A stretch of DNA of 5,580 nucleotides from assembly GCA_028288905.1 (NCBI GenBank), contig JAQGHJ010000029.1, positions 1-5,580 on the forward strand, in the 5' to 3' direction. Below are positions 5,532 to 5,580 of this stretch, one piece after another. This stretch comes from Phycisphaerales bacterium. GTDB taxonomy: Bacteria; Planctomycetota; Phycisphaerae; Tepidisphaerales; Tepidisphaeraceae. Every line of letters starts with the position of its first letter. The stretch's first letter is position 1. Position numbers and translations under genes: made by a program. The notes under the pieces were generated by a model, which was not told where the DNA came from, did not search any database, and saw only the letters and a list, made by a program, of their open reading frames with translations.

Positions 5532-5580
5532 AGCTGCTCACGAATCAGGCACGAATGAGGAGGGAGGGGGTCAAGGCATC

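Noticed and set aside
5528..5580. An ATG overlapping the stop of the RNase Z-like gene (ATGA), open for 17 codons to the window end, with AGGAGG at 5556
   Set aside because: The overlap could mean a coupled downstream gene, but 17 residues (starting MKLLTNQARM) show no family signal and the purine-rich run could be a ribosome-binding site for a gene beyond the window. Too little is visible to call.

Overview
The window is GC-rich, bacterial and chromosomal in character. It most likely comes from a planctomycete of the Gemmata type. This assignment is inferred from the GC-rich codon use, the weak or missing Shine-Dalgarno sequences before several genes, a GTGGNGGCTTTCC-type palindromic intergenic repeat of the kind I associate with Gemmata-like genomes, and a Tad-like secreted protein carrying a LecA-like domain. 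No rRNA, tRNA, CRISPR array or transposase gene is visible.

Layout from left to right. At 1-95 there is a strongly G-biased, C-poor stretch that looks foreign to its neighbour. It abuts a broken htpX gene (63-374, minus) that keeps the two N-terminal membrane segments and loses the whole protease domain. A non-coding stretch (375-700) carries a large perfect hairpin repeat. Next is a small thiamine-binding/MTH1187-family gene (701-1033, minus). Divergent from it is a secreted protein with a TolB-like domain and a Gly/Tyr- and Pro-rich tail (1162-2259, plus), closed by a strong intrinsic terminator (2298-2347). pyrE, orotate phosphoribosyltransferase, follows with its own promoter (2472-3020, plus). 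A second copy of the hairpin repeat lies between pyrE and a convergent gene (3143-4288, minus), which encodes a TadG/TadE-like membrane-anchored protein ending in a LecA (PA-IL)-like domain. The last gene (4533-5531, plus) is an RNase Z-like metallo-beta-lactamase protein that resembles plant short tRNase Z more than typical bacterial RNase Z.

The genes do not form one pathway or one operon. They are mostly single transcription units with their own signals: pyrimidine synthesis, tRNA 3' processing, cell-surface proteins and a small thiamine-binding protein. The points most worth a second look are the two hairpin repeats, which differ by three compensated base pairs; the three plus-strand genes whose -10 boxes sit only 6-10 nt before the start codon, suggesting leaderless or nearly leaderless mRNAs; the Tad-LecA fusion; the plant-like RNase Z; and the htpX breakpoint.
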